A stretch of 15,100 bases of DNA from an uncultured Bacteroides sp. (GTDB lineage: Bacteria > Bacteroidota > Bacteroidia > Bacteroidales > Bacteroidaceae), in assembly GCA_900546355.1 (NCBI GenBank), contig URCM01000077.1:1-15100 (forward strand). The letters run 5' to 3'. The notes beneath the pieces were generated by a model that had not been told where the DNA came from, did no database searches, and saw nothing but the letters and a program-made list of their open reading frames with translations. Position numbers and translations under genes: made by a program. Position 1 is the stretch's first letter. Each line of letters begins with the position of its first letter. This document shows positions 5,840 to 13,619 of this stretch, in pieces.

Positions 5840-6478
5840 ATGACAAAGCTGAAAGAATTTTTCTCATTCAAGCACAACCGTTTCTTCTGGTGGAACACCA
5901 TCGGAATGATTGTGGTGATTGTCGGTGCCATTGTCGGGACATTGTTCTGGCTGGATGCATACACCCACCATGGACAGTCGTATCTCGTCCCCAACGTCAA
6001 GCACAAATCATTGGAACAGGCGCAACTCCTGCTTCAAAACCAGAATATGCAAAGCGCAGTGGTCGACTCTACCTACGTGAAAGAACTTTCTCCCGGCATC
6101 ATCCTCGAACAGAAGCCCGAAGCAGGCATGAGGGTGAAGGAAGGACGCACCATCTACCTGACTATCAACACGCGCGAAGTGCCCCGTGTCAGGATACCCG
6201 ACATTATCGACAATAGCTCCATGCGCCAGGCAGCCGCCAAGCTGAAGGCGATGAAGTTCAAGCTGACCGAGCCCGAACTGGTGCCCGGAGAACAAGACTG
6301 GGTGTATGGCATCAAATACAGGGGAAGAAAGCTGAAATCGGGTGACAAAGTGCCATTCGAAGCCTTACTGACTTTATGCATAGGTGATACACACCTGCGC
6401 GACTCGCTTGCTACCGACTCCTTGAACTTCAACCTGAACGATGCAGGAGAAGCGCAAGTAGATGACTCTTGGTTTTAA
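5840..6478 (+). CDS. Membrane-anchored PASTA-domain protein
   Basis: A 212-residue protein. I chose ATG 5840 over an in-frame TTG at 5828. A short basic N-terminus is followed by one membrane helix (about 20-40, IGMIVVIVGAIVGTLFWL), then the periplasmic part. Two PASTA repeats are visible: about 46-111 (VPNVKHKSLEQAQLLL to GRTIYLTIN) and about 114-182 (VRIPDIIDNSS to ALLTLCIG). The rest is a polar tail. PASTA domains bind peptidoglycan fragments or mediate contacts in division proteins. Here no kinase or penicillin-binding domain is attached. It is first in a unit with rluD (39-bp gap) and ddl, an order that I believe recurs in Bacteroides. A role linked to the cell wall is inferred from domain and neighbour. 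Confidence 0.85.
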   Translation: MTKLKEFFSFKHNRFFWWNTIGMIVVIVGAIVGTLFWLDAYTHHGQSYLVPNVKHKSLEQAQLLLQNQNMQSAVVDSTYVKELSPGIILEQKPEAGMRVKEGRTIYLTINTREVPRVRIPDIIDNSSMRQAAAKLKAMKFKLTEPELVPGEQDWVYGIKYRGRKLKSGDKVPFEALLTLCIGDTHLRDSLATDSLNFNLNDAGEAQVDDSWF

Positions 6479-6517
6479 GTTAAATGAAAAGACGAACGCA
6501 TATAGCTGAACCGCCCC

Positions 6518-7588
6518 ATGGATACAGATGACATAACCGAACTGGATGATACCCTTGAAGACATTGAGCCGATAGGCTCTCCGCCCGAACTATACGAACA
6601 TTTCCGTGTCACGGTAGACAAAGGGCAAGCTCCGGTACGTATCGACAGATACCTGTTCGAACGTATCGTCAACGCATCGCGCAACCGCATCCAAACGGCT
6701 GCGGATAACGGCTATGTCATGGCTAACGGGAAACCGGTGAAAAGCAGCTATAAGGTAAAGCCGCTCGATGTCTTGACCGTGATGATGGATCGCCCGCGGT
6801 ATGAAAACGACATCATCCCCGAAGACATTCCCTTGGATATCGTTTATGAAGACGACGACTTGATGGTGATAAACAAGCCGGCGGGCCTGGTCGTACATCC
6901 GGGTTGCGGAAATTACCATGGCACCTTGGTGAACGCCATAGCCTGGCACCTGAGAGACGTGCCTTCGTATAACCCGAACGACCCGCAAGTAGGCCTGGTG
7001 CACCGCATCGACAAGGACACGTCGGGACTATTGGTTGTAGCCAAGACCCCGAATGCCAAGACGCATTTAGGCTTGCAATTCTACAACAAGACCACCCAGC
7101 GCGAATACAACGCTTTGGTATGGGGCATCATCGATGAAGACGAAGGAACCATCGAAGGCAATATCGGACGGAACCCCAAAGACCGCATGCAAATGGCGGT
7201 ACTGAGCGACCCTACGCAAGGAAAACATGCCGTTACCCATTACAAGGTATTGGAACGTCTGGGCTATGTCACCCTCGTGAAATGTGTGCTCGAAACCGGA
7301 CGCACGCACCAGATACGTGTACACATGAAACACATCGGCCACGTATTGTTCAATGATGAACGATACGGTGGACACGAGATATTGAAAGGAACTCATTTCA
7401 GTAAATACAAACAATTTGTAAACAACTGCTTCGCCATTTGCCCCCGGCAAGCCCTGCACGCCAAGACATTGGGATTCGTACATCCCCGCACGGGCAAGGA
7501 AATGTTCTTCACTTCCGAACTGCCCGAAGACATGGCACGCTTGCTGGAGAAATGGAGGGCATATATCAGTAACAGAGAAGAATTATGA
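6518..7588 (+). CDS. rluD: RluA/RluD-family 23S rRNA pseudouridine synthase
   Basis: A 356-residue protein that turns uridines of 23S rRNA into pseudouridine. An acidic N-terminal stretch of about 25 residues is followed by an S4 RNA-binding domain (about 38-85, RIDRYLFERIVNASRNRIQ). The catalytic domain includes INKPAGLVVHPG (118-129) and the active-site motif HRIDKDTSGLLV, with catalytic Asp165. The later family motif GRTHQIRVHMKHIGHV is also present. Length fits RluD-type enzymes. The start ATG at 6518 lies 39 bp past the PASTA gene; an ATG at 6484 is out of frame and stops early. The stop overlaps the ddl start as ATGA, so translation is probably coupled. Whether it modifies the exact RluD sites (1911, 1915, 1917) is inferred from similarity. 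Confidence 0.92.
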   Translation: MDTDDITELDDTLEDIEPIGSPPELYEHFRVTVDKGQAPVRIDRYLFERIVNASRNRIQTAADNGYVMANGKPVKSSYKVKPLDVLTVMMDRPRYENDIIPEDIPLDIVYEDDDLMVINKPAGLVVHPGCGNYHGTLVNAIAWHLRDVPSYNPNDPQVGLVHRIDKDTSGLLVVAKTPNAKTHLGLQFYNKTTQREYNALVWGIIDEDEGTIEGNIGRNPKDRMQMAVLSDPTQGKHAVTHYKVLERLGYVTLVKCVLETGRTHQIRVHMKHIGHVLFNDERYGGHEILKGTHFSKYKQFVNNCFAICPRQALHAKTLGFVHPRTGKEMFFTSELPEDMARLLEKWRAYISNREEL

Positions 7589-8565
7589 AACGTATCATTG
7601 CTATCGTGGCAGGAGGAGACTCATCAGAACACGATGTCTCCATGAAAAGTGCAGAAGGAATCTATTCTTTCATCGACAAAGATAAATATAATATATATGT
7701 CATCGAACTGAGCCACAAAGGCTGGAACGCCATCTTGGAGGACGGTTCGAAGAGCGCAGTCGACAAGAACGACTTCAGCTTCGTGGAGAAGGGGCAGAAG
7801 ATAAAACCCGACTTCGCCTACATCACTATCCACGGCACACCGGGCGAGAACGGCATCCTGCAAGGCTATTTCGAATTGCTCGGCATTCCCTATTCGACCT
7901 GTGATGTATTGGTTTCGGCACTGACGTTCAATAAGTTTGTGACCAACCAATACTTGAAAAGCTTCGGTGTGCGGGTGGCTGAATCGATGCTGGTACACAA
8001 GCGGAACGGCATCAGCGATGAGGAAGTCATCGAAAAAATCGGCTTGCCCTGCTTCATCAAGCCCAATGCCAGCGGTTCCAGCTTCGGTGTGACCAAGGTG
8101 AAGACCAAAGAGCAAATCCAACCCGCCCTGCAAGCCGCCTTCGCCGAATCGGATGACGCGATGATAGAAGCCTTTATGGACGGCGTCGAACTGGCAAACG
8201 GATGCTACAAGACACGAAACAAGTCGGTGGTATTGCCTATCACGGAAGTGGTCAGCAAGAACGAATTCTTCGACTTCAACGCGAAATACAACGGGCAAGT
8301 GACCGAAATCACCCCCGCACGCCTCAGCCCCGAACTGACCGCACGGGTACAGAAACTTACCTCCGCCATTTACGACATCTTGGGGTGCAAAGGTCTGGTG
8401 CGGGTAGACTATATCATCACCGAAGGCGAGAAAATCAACCTGCTCGAAATCAATACGACTCCGGGCATGACCGCCACCAGCTTTATCCCCCAGCAGGCAC
8501 GTGCCGCAGGTATCGATATGAAAGAGATTATGACCGACATCATAGAGGATAGCTTCTCGAAATGA
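7585..8565 (+). CDS. ddl: D-alanine--D-alanine ligase
   Basis: A 326-residue ATP-grasp enzyme that joins two D-alanines for peptidoglycan precursors in the cytoplasm. Visible: the N-terminal GGDSSEHDVS with Glu15 at the substrate-site position, HGTPGENG (83-90), the ATP-grasp segment CFIKPNASGSSFGVTKV (156-172), the omega-loop motif FFDFNAKYNG with Lys234-Tyr235, and the metal-binding end LLEINTTPGMTATSFIP with Glu288 and Asn290. Tyr235 corresponds to E. coli DdlB Tyr216, where a Phe would point to D-Ala-D-lactate activity, so a normal D-Ala-D-Ala ligase is expected. The start overlaps the rluD stop by 4 bp. The stop codon lies within the left arm of a long hairpin. Confidence 0.96.
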   Translation: MKRIIAIVAGGDSSEHDVSMKSAEGIYSFIDKDKYNIYVIELSHKGWNAILEDGSKSAVDKNDFSFVEKGQKIKPDFAYITIHGTPGENGILQGYFELLGIPYSTCDVLVSALTFNKFVTNQYLKSFGVRVAESMLVHKRNGISDEEVIEKIGLPCFIKPNASGSSFGVTKVKTKEQIQPALQAAFAESDDAMIEAFMDGVELANGCYKTRNKSVVLPITEVVSKNEFFDFNAKYNGQVTEITPARLSPELTARVQKLTSAIYDILGCKGLVRVDYIITEGEKINLLEINTTPGMTATSFIPQQARAAGIDMKEIMTDIIEDSFSK

Positions 8566-8640
8566 AAGAATGAAGAATGAAGAACGAAGAAATCCATGCG
8601 GATGAAGCAATTCTTCGTTCTTCATTCTTCATTCTTCATT
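8561..8640. repeat. Long hairpin built of GAATGAA-type units after ddl
   Basis: The left arm 8561-8591 and right arm 8611-8640 are reverse complements over 30 bp with a single one-base bulge and a 19-base loop. Each arm is a run of degenerate heptads (GAATGAA, GAACGAA). The left arm includes the ddl stop codon at 8563-8565. No clean T run follows. The likely effect is transcription end or mRNA 3'-end protection. Confidence 0.75.
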
Positions 8641-8649
8641 GAAAATATG

Positions 8650-8657
8650 TATCTTTG
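8650..8657 (+). promoter_or_regulatory. -7 box upstream of the acyltransferase gene
   Basis: TATCTTTG matches TAnnTTTG and lies 24 bp before the ATG at 8682. The expected -33 place falls in the right arm of the hairpin and shows no good TTTG. This marks the start of a new transcription unit after ddl. Confidence 0.55.
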
Positions 8658-8681
8658 AGGCAAACTTTAAAATAACACATC

Positions 8682-9836
8682 ATGAACATTCCTGCTGAAT
8701 TCGACGAGATACGTCCGTATACACCCGAGGAACTTCCGCAAGTATTCGACGAGCTTCTGGCCGACCCTGCCTTTCAGAAAGTTATCAGCGTAGTCATGCC
8801 GGGGATGCCCCTCGATATGCTTGGCCGTCAATTGCATCAATGTAAAAACAACTTAGAGGTGCAAACCGCCATATTCTATCCGATTCTGCATAAAGTCATC
8901 AAAGAATATACCGATGGATTTATGCTGGACGCCACTTCCTTGCCCGATAAAGAAAAGAACTATACCTTCATCTCCAACCACCGGGATATCGTGCTTGACC
9001 CCGGATTCTTATCCGTGGGACTGGTCGACAATCACTTCTCGACTACCGTAGAGATTGCCATCGGAGACAACTTGCTCATTTATCCCTGGATAAAGAAACT
9101 GGTACGGGTAAACAAATCATTCATCGTGCAACGCACACTTAGTATGCGACAGATGATGCTGGCATCGGCACGTATGTCGCGCTATATCCATTTTGCCGTG
9201 ACAGAGAAAAAAGAAAACGTATGGATAGCCCAACGCGAAGGACGTGCCAAAGACTCGAACGACCGCACACAGGAAAGTGTACTGAAAATGCTGGCATTGG
9301 GATGTACAGGCGATGTCATCGACTACTTGAAAGAACTGAACATCGTCCCCACTTCCCTATCATACGAATACGACCCGTGCGATTTCCTGAAAGCCAAGGA
9401 AATGCAGCAAAAGCGCGACATCGAAGGATTCAAGAAAACCCAGCAAGATGACTTAATCAATATGCAGACCGGCATCTTCGGCTATAAAGGCAAAGTCTAT
9501 TTCCAAACCGCACCTTGCATCAATGAAGAACTGGAAACCTTGCGCGGATGCCCGAAGAACGAACTTTTCCTGAAGCTGGCGCACCTCATCGACTTGCATA
9601 TACATCGCAACTACCGGCTCTATCCGGGCAATTACATCGCGTGCGACTTGCTGGAAGGCAAACATGAGTTTGCCGGTCAATACACGAAGGAAGACCAAAT
9701 GAAATTCGAAGCCTACCTGCAAAAGAAACTCGACATGATAGACCTGCCTGACAAAGACATTCCATTCTTGCGCCAATGCATCCTGACGATGTATGCCAAT
9801 CCGGTCATCAACCACCTGAAAGCATTGGAAGCATGA
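8682..9836 (+). CDS. PlsC-like acyltransferase (1-acyl-glycerol-3-phosphate acyltransferase family)
   Basis: A 384-residue protein. The acyltransferase core begins near residue 94 with FISNHRDIVLDPGFL; His100 is the presumed catalytic base, with Asp102 or Asp106 as partner (the spacing to Asp106 is five residues, one more than the classical HX4D). A second block, EIAIGDNLLIYPWIKKLVR (124-142), precedes FIVQR, and WIAQREGRAKDSND (181-194) stands for the usual phosphate-binding motif with Glu186-Gly187. The protein is longer than typical PlsC (about 250) owing to about 90 N-terminal residues and an extended C-terminus. No signal peptide or clear membrane helix is seen. It probably acylates a glycerolipid or an envelope lipid; the substrate is inferred. 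Its stop overlaps the next gene's start (ATGA). Confidence 0.8.
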   Translation: MNIPAEFDEIRPYTPEELPQVFDELLADPAFQKVISVVMPGMPLDMLGRQLHQCKNNLEVQTAIFYPILHKVIKEYTDGFMLDATSLPDKEKNYTFISNHRDIVLDPGFLSVGLVDNHFSTTVEIAIGDNLLIYPWIKKLVRVNKSFIVQRTLSMRQMMLASARMSRYIHFAVTEKKENVWIAQREGRAKDSNDRTQESVLKMLALGCTGDVIDYLKELNIVPTSLSYEYDPCDFLKAKEMQQKRDIEGFKKTQQDDLINMQTGIFGYKGKVYFQTAPCINEELETLRGCPKNELFLKLAHLIDLHIHRNYRLYPGNYIACDLLEGKHEFAGQYTKEDQMKFEAYLQKKLDMIDLPDKDIPFLRQCILTMYANPVINHLKALEA

Positions 9837-10486
9837 CAAGACGTGTATTTCTCCATTTGTTTCTTCTTTGCCTGCTCCTGACGGCATGCAAAGAAGAAAC
9901 GTATGTATATCCCGATGTCCTCACCGAATTCATCGACCTACAGACCGATGAAAGCGGAACCATCACCCGGCTGATTACCGATAACGGAAAACACTATGCC
10001 GTACAGCCGCGCGAAGGACTGAACGGACTTCATGCCGACACGATTTACCGCACCGTATCAATCTACCAACCCCTGTCGGAAGGAGAAAAGCCGGAAGCAA
10101 AGTTATATTCCAGCCACATAACGGTTTCGCCTTATCCCGTCAAGGCAACCGAATGGAAAGACAGCATCCATACCGACCCCGTAGATATTCAGAGCATCTG
10201 GCGTTCAGGCAAATACCTGAACCTGATAGTGGAAGTGAAACGAAAAGACCAGCCTCATACGTTCCATTTCATTGAAGACAGCATTTCAACCGACACGCAA
10301 GGCATACGTACTTTATACTTACGCCTGTACCATAACAGCAAGCAAGACTATGAGGCATTTACCGACCTCACTTACCTGTCTGTGCCGCTTCAGCATTATC
10401 GAGACACTTTATGCACGGGAGACAAAATCCGCTTCCGCATCCATACGTACAAAGAAGGACAAACATACAGAGAATTCACCTATTAA
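9833..10486 (+). CDS. NigD-like lipoprotein
   Basis: A 217-residue protein. I chose ATG 9833, which overlaps the acyltransferase stop by 4 bp; an upstream in-frame ATG at 9776 would give a nonsense extension with no signal. Residues 1-19 are a lipoprotein signal with LLTAC and lipidated Cys19. The following region (YPDVLTEFIDLQTDESGTI, then ITDNGKHYAVQ) is like the NigD N-terminal beta-barrel domain. The C-terminal region includes DPVDIQSIWRSGKYLNLIVEV, HTFHFIEDSI, LRLYHN and YLSVPL, matching the NigD C-terminal domain of Bacteroides lipoproteins. NigD was named from a bacteriocin-related gene cluster, but most homologues, like this one, stand alone and have no known function. The two Lys/Glu residues after Cys do not form a clear surface-export motif. 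Confidence 0.82.
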   Translation: MTRRVFLHLFLLCLLLTACKEETYVYPDVLTEFIDLQTDESGTITRLITDNGKHYAVQPREGLNGLHADTIYRTVSIYQPLSEGEKPEAKLYSSHITVSPYPVKATEWKDSIHTDPVDIQSIWRSGKYLNLIVEVKRKDQPHTFHFIEDSISTDTQGIRTLYLRLYHNSKQDYEAFTDLTYLSVPLQHYRDTLCTGDKIRFRIHTYKEGQTYREFTY

Positions 10487-10497
10487 TTTCCCATATC

Positions 10498-10896
10498 ATG
10501 ATTAAACCCCTCTATTTCTTTTTCTTCGTAATCGTCTGCCTGCTCGGACTAATGGCATGCAGCGCAAAACCTCAAGACAAATTCAAGAACCTGACAGCCG
10601 ATGAATTCGACCGGCTCATACAAGATGAAGAAGTGCAACGACTGGATGTACGTACAGTTGCGGAATATAGCGAAGGGCACATACCGGGCAGCCTGAATGT
10701 AAATGTGTTAGAAGACCATTTTGCCGCAGCCACCGAAGAGGTGCTTGATAAAAACCGACCTGTAGCCGTGTATTGCAAAAGCGGACGCCGGAGCCGGAAT
10801 GCCGCACGCATCCTTACCAACTTAGGCTATAAAGTCTATAATCTGGACAAAGGGTTTGATAACTGGAAAGAATACGGCAAGGAAGTGGAGAGATAA
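10498..10896 (+). CDS. Lipoprotein rhodanese (sulfurtransferase-like)
   Basis: A 132-residue protein from ATG 10498, 11 bp past the NigD-like gene; an earlier in-frame ATG at 10411 lies inside that gene and would spoil the signal. Residues 1-21 are a lipoprotein signal (FFFFVIVCLLGLMAC, Cys21). One rhodanese domain fills the rest: LDVRTVAEYSEGHIPGSLNV (49-68), the active-site loop YCKSGRRSRNAARIL with Cys93, and the closing GYKVYNLDKGFDNWKEYG. The catalytic Cys and the surrounding loop are intact. Rhodaneses move sulfane sulfur; an exported, membrane-tethered one may act on thiols or redox stress in the periplasm, but its substrate is unknown. It is last in the three-gene unit that starts with the acyltransferase. 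Confidence 0.88.
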   Translation: MIKPLYFFFFVIVCLLGLMACSAKPQDKFKNLTADEFDRLIQDEEVQRLDVRTVAEYSEGHIPGSLNVNVLEDHFAAATEEVLDKNRPVAVYCKSGRRSRNAARILTNLGYKVYNLDKGFDNWKEYGKEVER

Positions 10897-11018
10897 TTAA
10901 TAGTTAATAATGAATAGTTAATAATGAATAGTGAATAATGAATAATGAATAGTTAATAGTGGGAAGTGTTTTCTGCCATTCGTTATTAACTATTCATTAT
11001 TCACTATTCACTATTAAC
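10897..11018. repeat. Heptad-built hairpin between convergent genes
   Basis: The region is a run of A/T-rich seven-base units such as TAATGAA, TAGTGAA and TAGTTAA. The left part (about 10918-10961) and the right part (10981-11018) are reverse complements apart from one extra heptad and a few changes, around a GGGAAGTG-containing loop. It fills the whole gap between the rhodanese (+) and argF' (-), so it could act as a terminator for both. Confidence 0.7.
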
Positions 11019-11981
11019 TTACAACGCCTGAAGCATACGCTTCAGCACTACCGTAGCGGAGATTTCACGGTTCGCGGCTTCGGGGATGACAAGTGAAGTA
11101 GGCGCTTCGATTACATCATCGGTCACAATCATGTTGCGGCGCACCGGAAGGCAATGCATGAAGAAGGCATTGTTTGTTACCTCCATGTGGTCTGTATCTA
11201 CCGTCCAACTCATGTCCTTGCTCAATACTTTACCATAATCAGCCGGATTAGTCACGCCCGGACATGCCCAGTTCTTTGCATAGATGAAGTCAGCTCCTTC
11301 GAAGGCTTTCATCTGGTTGTACTCCACCTTGGCGCCACGCACGAACTTCGGGTCGAGTTCATAGCCTTCGGGATGTGTAATCACAAAGTCCACATTGGCT
11401 TCGTTCATGAAATCGGCAAATGAATTAGGTACGGCTTGAGGCAAGGCACGCGGATGAGGAGCCCAAGTCAATACCACTTTCGGACGCTCTGTCCGCTTAT
11501 ATTCTTCGATGGTTATCAAATCGGCAAAAGCCTGAAGCGGGTGTCCGGTAGCCGCTTCCATTGAGAATACAGGCTTACCCGAATACTGGATAAACTGATT
11601 CAGAATCTTCTCGGTATAATCATCCTCACGGCTCTCGAAACGGGCAAACGAGCGCACACCGATAATGTCGCAATACGATGCCATCACCGGAATAGCTTCC
11701 AGCAAATGCTCGCTCTTATCTCCGTCCATTACCACGCCCCGTTCGGTTTCCAGCTTCCATGCGCCTTGATTCACATCGAGTACAATCACGTCCATGCCCA
11801 AATTACGTGCCGCTTTCTGCGTACTTAGGCGCGTACGCAAGCTATTATTGAAGAATATCAGCAAACAAGTGCGGTGTTTGCCCAGCGCTTCATATTTATA
11901 ACGGTCTTTCTTGATTTCAAAAGCTTCGGAAAGGGCGGTCTTCAAATCGCCCAAATCAAATACATTCGTGTAAGTTCTCAT
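11019..11981 (-). CDS. argF': N-succinylornithine carbamoyltransferase
   Basis: A 320-residue transcarbamylase. It transfers the carbamoyl group of carbamoyl phosphate to N-succinyl-L-ornithine, giving N-succinylcitrulline in the arginine pathway used by Bacteroides. Visible: the carbamoyl-phosphate motif FFNNSLRTR (43-51), the WKLETERG loop, HPLQAFADL, and HCLPVRR near the C-terminus. The sequence is close to the B. fragilis enzyme as I remember it. Residue 90 (in MDGDKSEH) is Ser. In B. fragilis this place is Pro and in Xanthomonas acetylornithine enzymes Glu92; substitution of that Glu by Ser, Pro or Val is reported to switch preference to the succinyl substrate, so Ser supports the succinyl type. 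It lies 28 bp after proA and is probably cotranscribed with it. Confidence 0.92.
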   Translation of the reverse strand: MRTYTNVFDLGDLKTALSEAFEIKKDRYKYEALGKHRTCLLIFFNNSLRTRLSTQKAARNLGMDVIVLDVNQGAWKLETERGVVMDGDKSEHLLEAIPVMASYCDIIGVRSFARFESREDDYTEKILNQFIQYSGKPVFSMEAATGHPLQAFADLITIEEYKRTERPKVVLTWAPHPRALPQAVPNSFADFMNEANVDFVITHPEGYELDPKFVRGAKVEYNQMKAFEGADFIYAKNWACPGVTNPADYGKVLSKDMSWTVDTDHMEVTNNAFFMHCLPVRRNMIVTDDVIEAPTSLVIPEAANREISATVVLKRMLQAL

Positions 11982-12009
11982 ACAGTTATTAACTATTAAT
12001 TGTTAATTA
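11982..12009. repeat. Short heptad run between proA and argF'
   Basis: The 28-bp gap is made almost wholly of TTAATTA, TTAATTG and TTAATAG-type units, related to those of the 10897-11018 hairpin at the other end of argF'. No terminator stem is formed. It contains no Shine-Dalgarno sequence. Confidence 0.5.
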
Positions 12010-13260
12010 TTAATTATCTCGAATCTGTCCATTTCCCTCTATCAACCACTTATACGTAGTTATCTCGCGCAAGCCCATCGGACCACGGGCATGTAGTTTT
12101 TGGGTACTGATGCCAATCTCAGCCCCCAATCCAAATTGCGCGCCATCGGTGAACGAGGTGGGCGCATTGACATATACGCAAGCCGCATCTACCATGCGCT
12201 GGAAATAAGCAGCGGCATCTTTATCCTCAGTCACAATACATTCGCTATGCTTCGAACTATAAGCATAGATATGTGTAAGTGCCTCCTCGATGTCCGAAAC
12301 GGTACGGATAGCCATTTTATAATCCATGAACTCCGTCCCGTAGCTTTCCGGTGTGGCACGGCAAAGCAATTCCTCCGGATAACGTCCCTGAAGTGCCTGA
12401 TATGCCGGCTCGTCCGCATACAAAATCACATGCGATGCTTGCAAAGGCGCACACAACTCCGGCAAATCCGCCAAACGTTCCCGATGCACCAGCAAGCAAT
12501 CCAACGCATTGCATACACTCACCCGCCGGGTCTTGGCATTATTCACGATAGCGGCACCTTTTACTGAATCGCCCGCTACATCAAAATAGGTATGACACAC
12601 GCCTGCTCCCGTTTCGATAACCGGAATGGTGGCTTCACGGCGCACATAATCTATCAGACCTTTGCTTCCGCGAGGAATAATCAAGTCGACCAGTCCTTCG
12701 GCATGAAGCAATTCCGTCGTAGCTTCCCGTTCGGCCGGAAGAAGCTCCACGATGTGTTCATCCAAACAAAAACGCCGCAAAACCTCATGAATCAAAGCCA
12801 CTATCGCCCGGTTCGAGCAATCCGCGTCATGCCCGCCCTTCAAGACACAAGCGCTTCCGCTCTTAAAGCAAAGCGAGAACACATCGAAACTCACATTGGG
12901 ACGTGCCTCATAGATAATGCCGATGACCCCGAAAGGCACACTCACCTTCCGCAAGCGCAATCCGTTCGGACGCACGGTCTCTTCCAAGACCCGATTCAAA
13001 GGAGAAGGCAAGGAAGCCACGTTCCTCATATCCGAAGCGATGCCTTTCAAGCGGCCGGGGGTCAATTTCAACCGGTCGTATTTCGGATTCGCAGGCTCCA
13101 TGCGGCGCAAGTCTTCCGCATTGGCTTCCAGCAAGACATCAACGCGGTCGAGAATCGTGTCCGAAACCGCCCGCAACACCTCATTGATACGTGCTTCTTC
13201 CAGCAAAGGCAGGCCACGCGATGCCTGTCGTACTTGCAACAAAGTATCGGTTATACTCAT
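12010..13260 (-). CDS. proA: Gamma-glutamyl phosphate reductase
   Basis: A 416-residue, NADPH-dependent enzyme that reduces gamma-glutamyl phosphate to glutamate-5-semialdehyde, the second step of proline synthesis. It belongs to the aldehyde dehydrogenase superfamily. Visible: the substrate/cofactor segment [16 protein letters not shown] (108-123), [11 protein letters not shown] (136-146), [14 protein letters not shown] (193-206), [13 protein letters not shown], the catalytic Cys250 in [13 protein letters not shown], and the terminal [19 protein letters not shown], all typical of ProA. Length matches the family (about 415). ATG 13260 is preferred over an upstream in-frame ATG at 13305, which adds residues not found in the family. 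It is first in a unit with argF'. The partner kinase gene proB is not in the window. Confidence 0.96.
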   Translation of the reverse strand: MSITDTLLQVRQASRGLPLLEEARINEVLRAVSDTILDRVDVLLEANAEDLRRMEPANPKYDRLKLTPGRLKGIASDMRNVASLPSPLNRVLEETVRPNGLRLRKVSVPFGVIGIIYEARPNVSFDVFSLCFKSGSACVLKGGHDADCSNRAIVALIHEVLRRFCLDEHIVELLPAEREATTELLHAEGLVDLIIPRGSKGLIDYVRREATIPVIETGAGVCHTYFDVAGDSVKGAAIVNNAKTRRVSVCNALDCLLVHRERLADLPELCAPLQASHVILYADEPAYQALQGRYPEELLCRATPESYGTEFMDYKMAIRTVSDIEEALTHIYAYSSKHSECIVTEDKDAAAYFQRMVDAACVYVNAPTSFTDGAQFGLGAEIGISTQKLHARGPMGLREITTYKWLIEGNGQIRDN

Positions 13261-13281
13261 AACAATCAATTTAAATCCATG

Positions 13282-13289
13282 CAAAAATA
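13282..13289 (-). promoter_or_regulatory. Possible -7 box of proA
   Basis: On the minus strand this reads TATTTTTG, matching TAnnTTTG, 21 bp before the proA ATG. No TTTG is found at the -33 spacing, so the call rests on one box and position. Confidence 0.4.
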
Positions 13290-13352
13290 AAATTCTTTCC
13301 AACACTCCGGCACTTTTTCTCCGTTTATTTTCATTATTCTAAAAAAAATCCC

Positions 13353-13360
13353 TATCTTTG
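13353..13360 (+). promoter_or_regulatory. -7 box of the DUF2007 gene cluster
   Basis: TATCTTTG matches TAnnTTTG and lies 28 bp before the ATG at 13389. The -33 place (near 13329) is T-rich but not a clear TTTG. It faces away from the proA promoter candidate. Confidence 0.55.
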
Positions 13361-13388
13361 GTTATAGATAATCTAAAAATATACAGTT

Positions 13389-13619
13389 ATGGAAGCAACA
13401 TCGTATGGTTCATTGGTAGAAGTCTACAGGGGAAATCTCTGGGAAGCCGAATTAGTGAAAGGATTGTTGGAGTCGGCAGGTGTATCCGCCATGCTGAAAG
13501 ACGAGACTTTGTCCGCTATCACCTCACCCTATTCAAATATGGGCGGACAAGTTTTGGTCATGGTAAACAAGGAAGAAGAAGTATATGCCCGCAAAGTGGT
13601 AGAACGGAGACAAGCATGA
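13389..13619 (+). CDS. DUF2007-family small protein
   Basis: A 76-residue cytoplasmic protein. It begins with a strand-like segment SLVEVYRGNLWEAELVKGLLESAGVSAMLKDE and ends with GGQVLVMVNKEEEVYARKVVERR, the pattern of the DUF2007 domain (a small ferredoxin-like fold sometimes called putative signal-transducing protein): residues that recognise a position in a chain, a helix, then a strand with valines and a helix of charged residues. No catalytic residues are known for the family and no role is established. Its stop overlaps the next gene's start (ATGA), so the two are probably translated together. The family call is from pattern recall. Confidence 0.75.
   Translation: MEATSYGSLVEVYRGNLWEAELVKGLLESAGVSAMLKDETLSAITSPYSNMGGQVLVMVNKEEEVYARKVVERRQA

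Noticed and set aside
7585..8565. Possible D-Ala-D-lactate ligase because of the Phe residues in the omega loop (FFDF)
   Set aside because: The deciding residue, in AKY (Tyr235), is Tyr, as in normal D-Ala-D-Ala ligases.
7624..8625. 333-codon open frame on the minus strand over ddl
   Set aside because: It mirrors ddl codons, has no family-like sequence, and ddl shows all its motifs on the plus strand.
8561..8640. Possible CRISPR or tandem repeat array
   Set aside because: The units are seven-base degenerate repeats in a mirror arrangement, with no spacers of constant size and no cas genes.
13358..13619. Longer N-terminus for the unknown exported protein
   Set aside because: The extension reads the DUF2007 gene in another frame and would bury the signal peptide starting at 13616.
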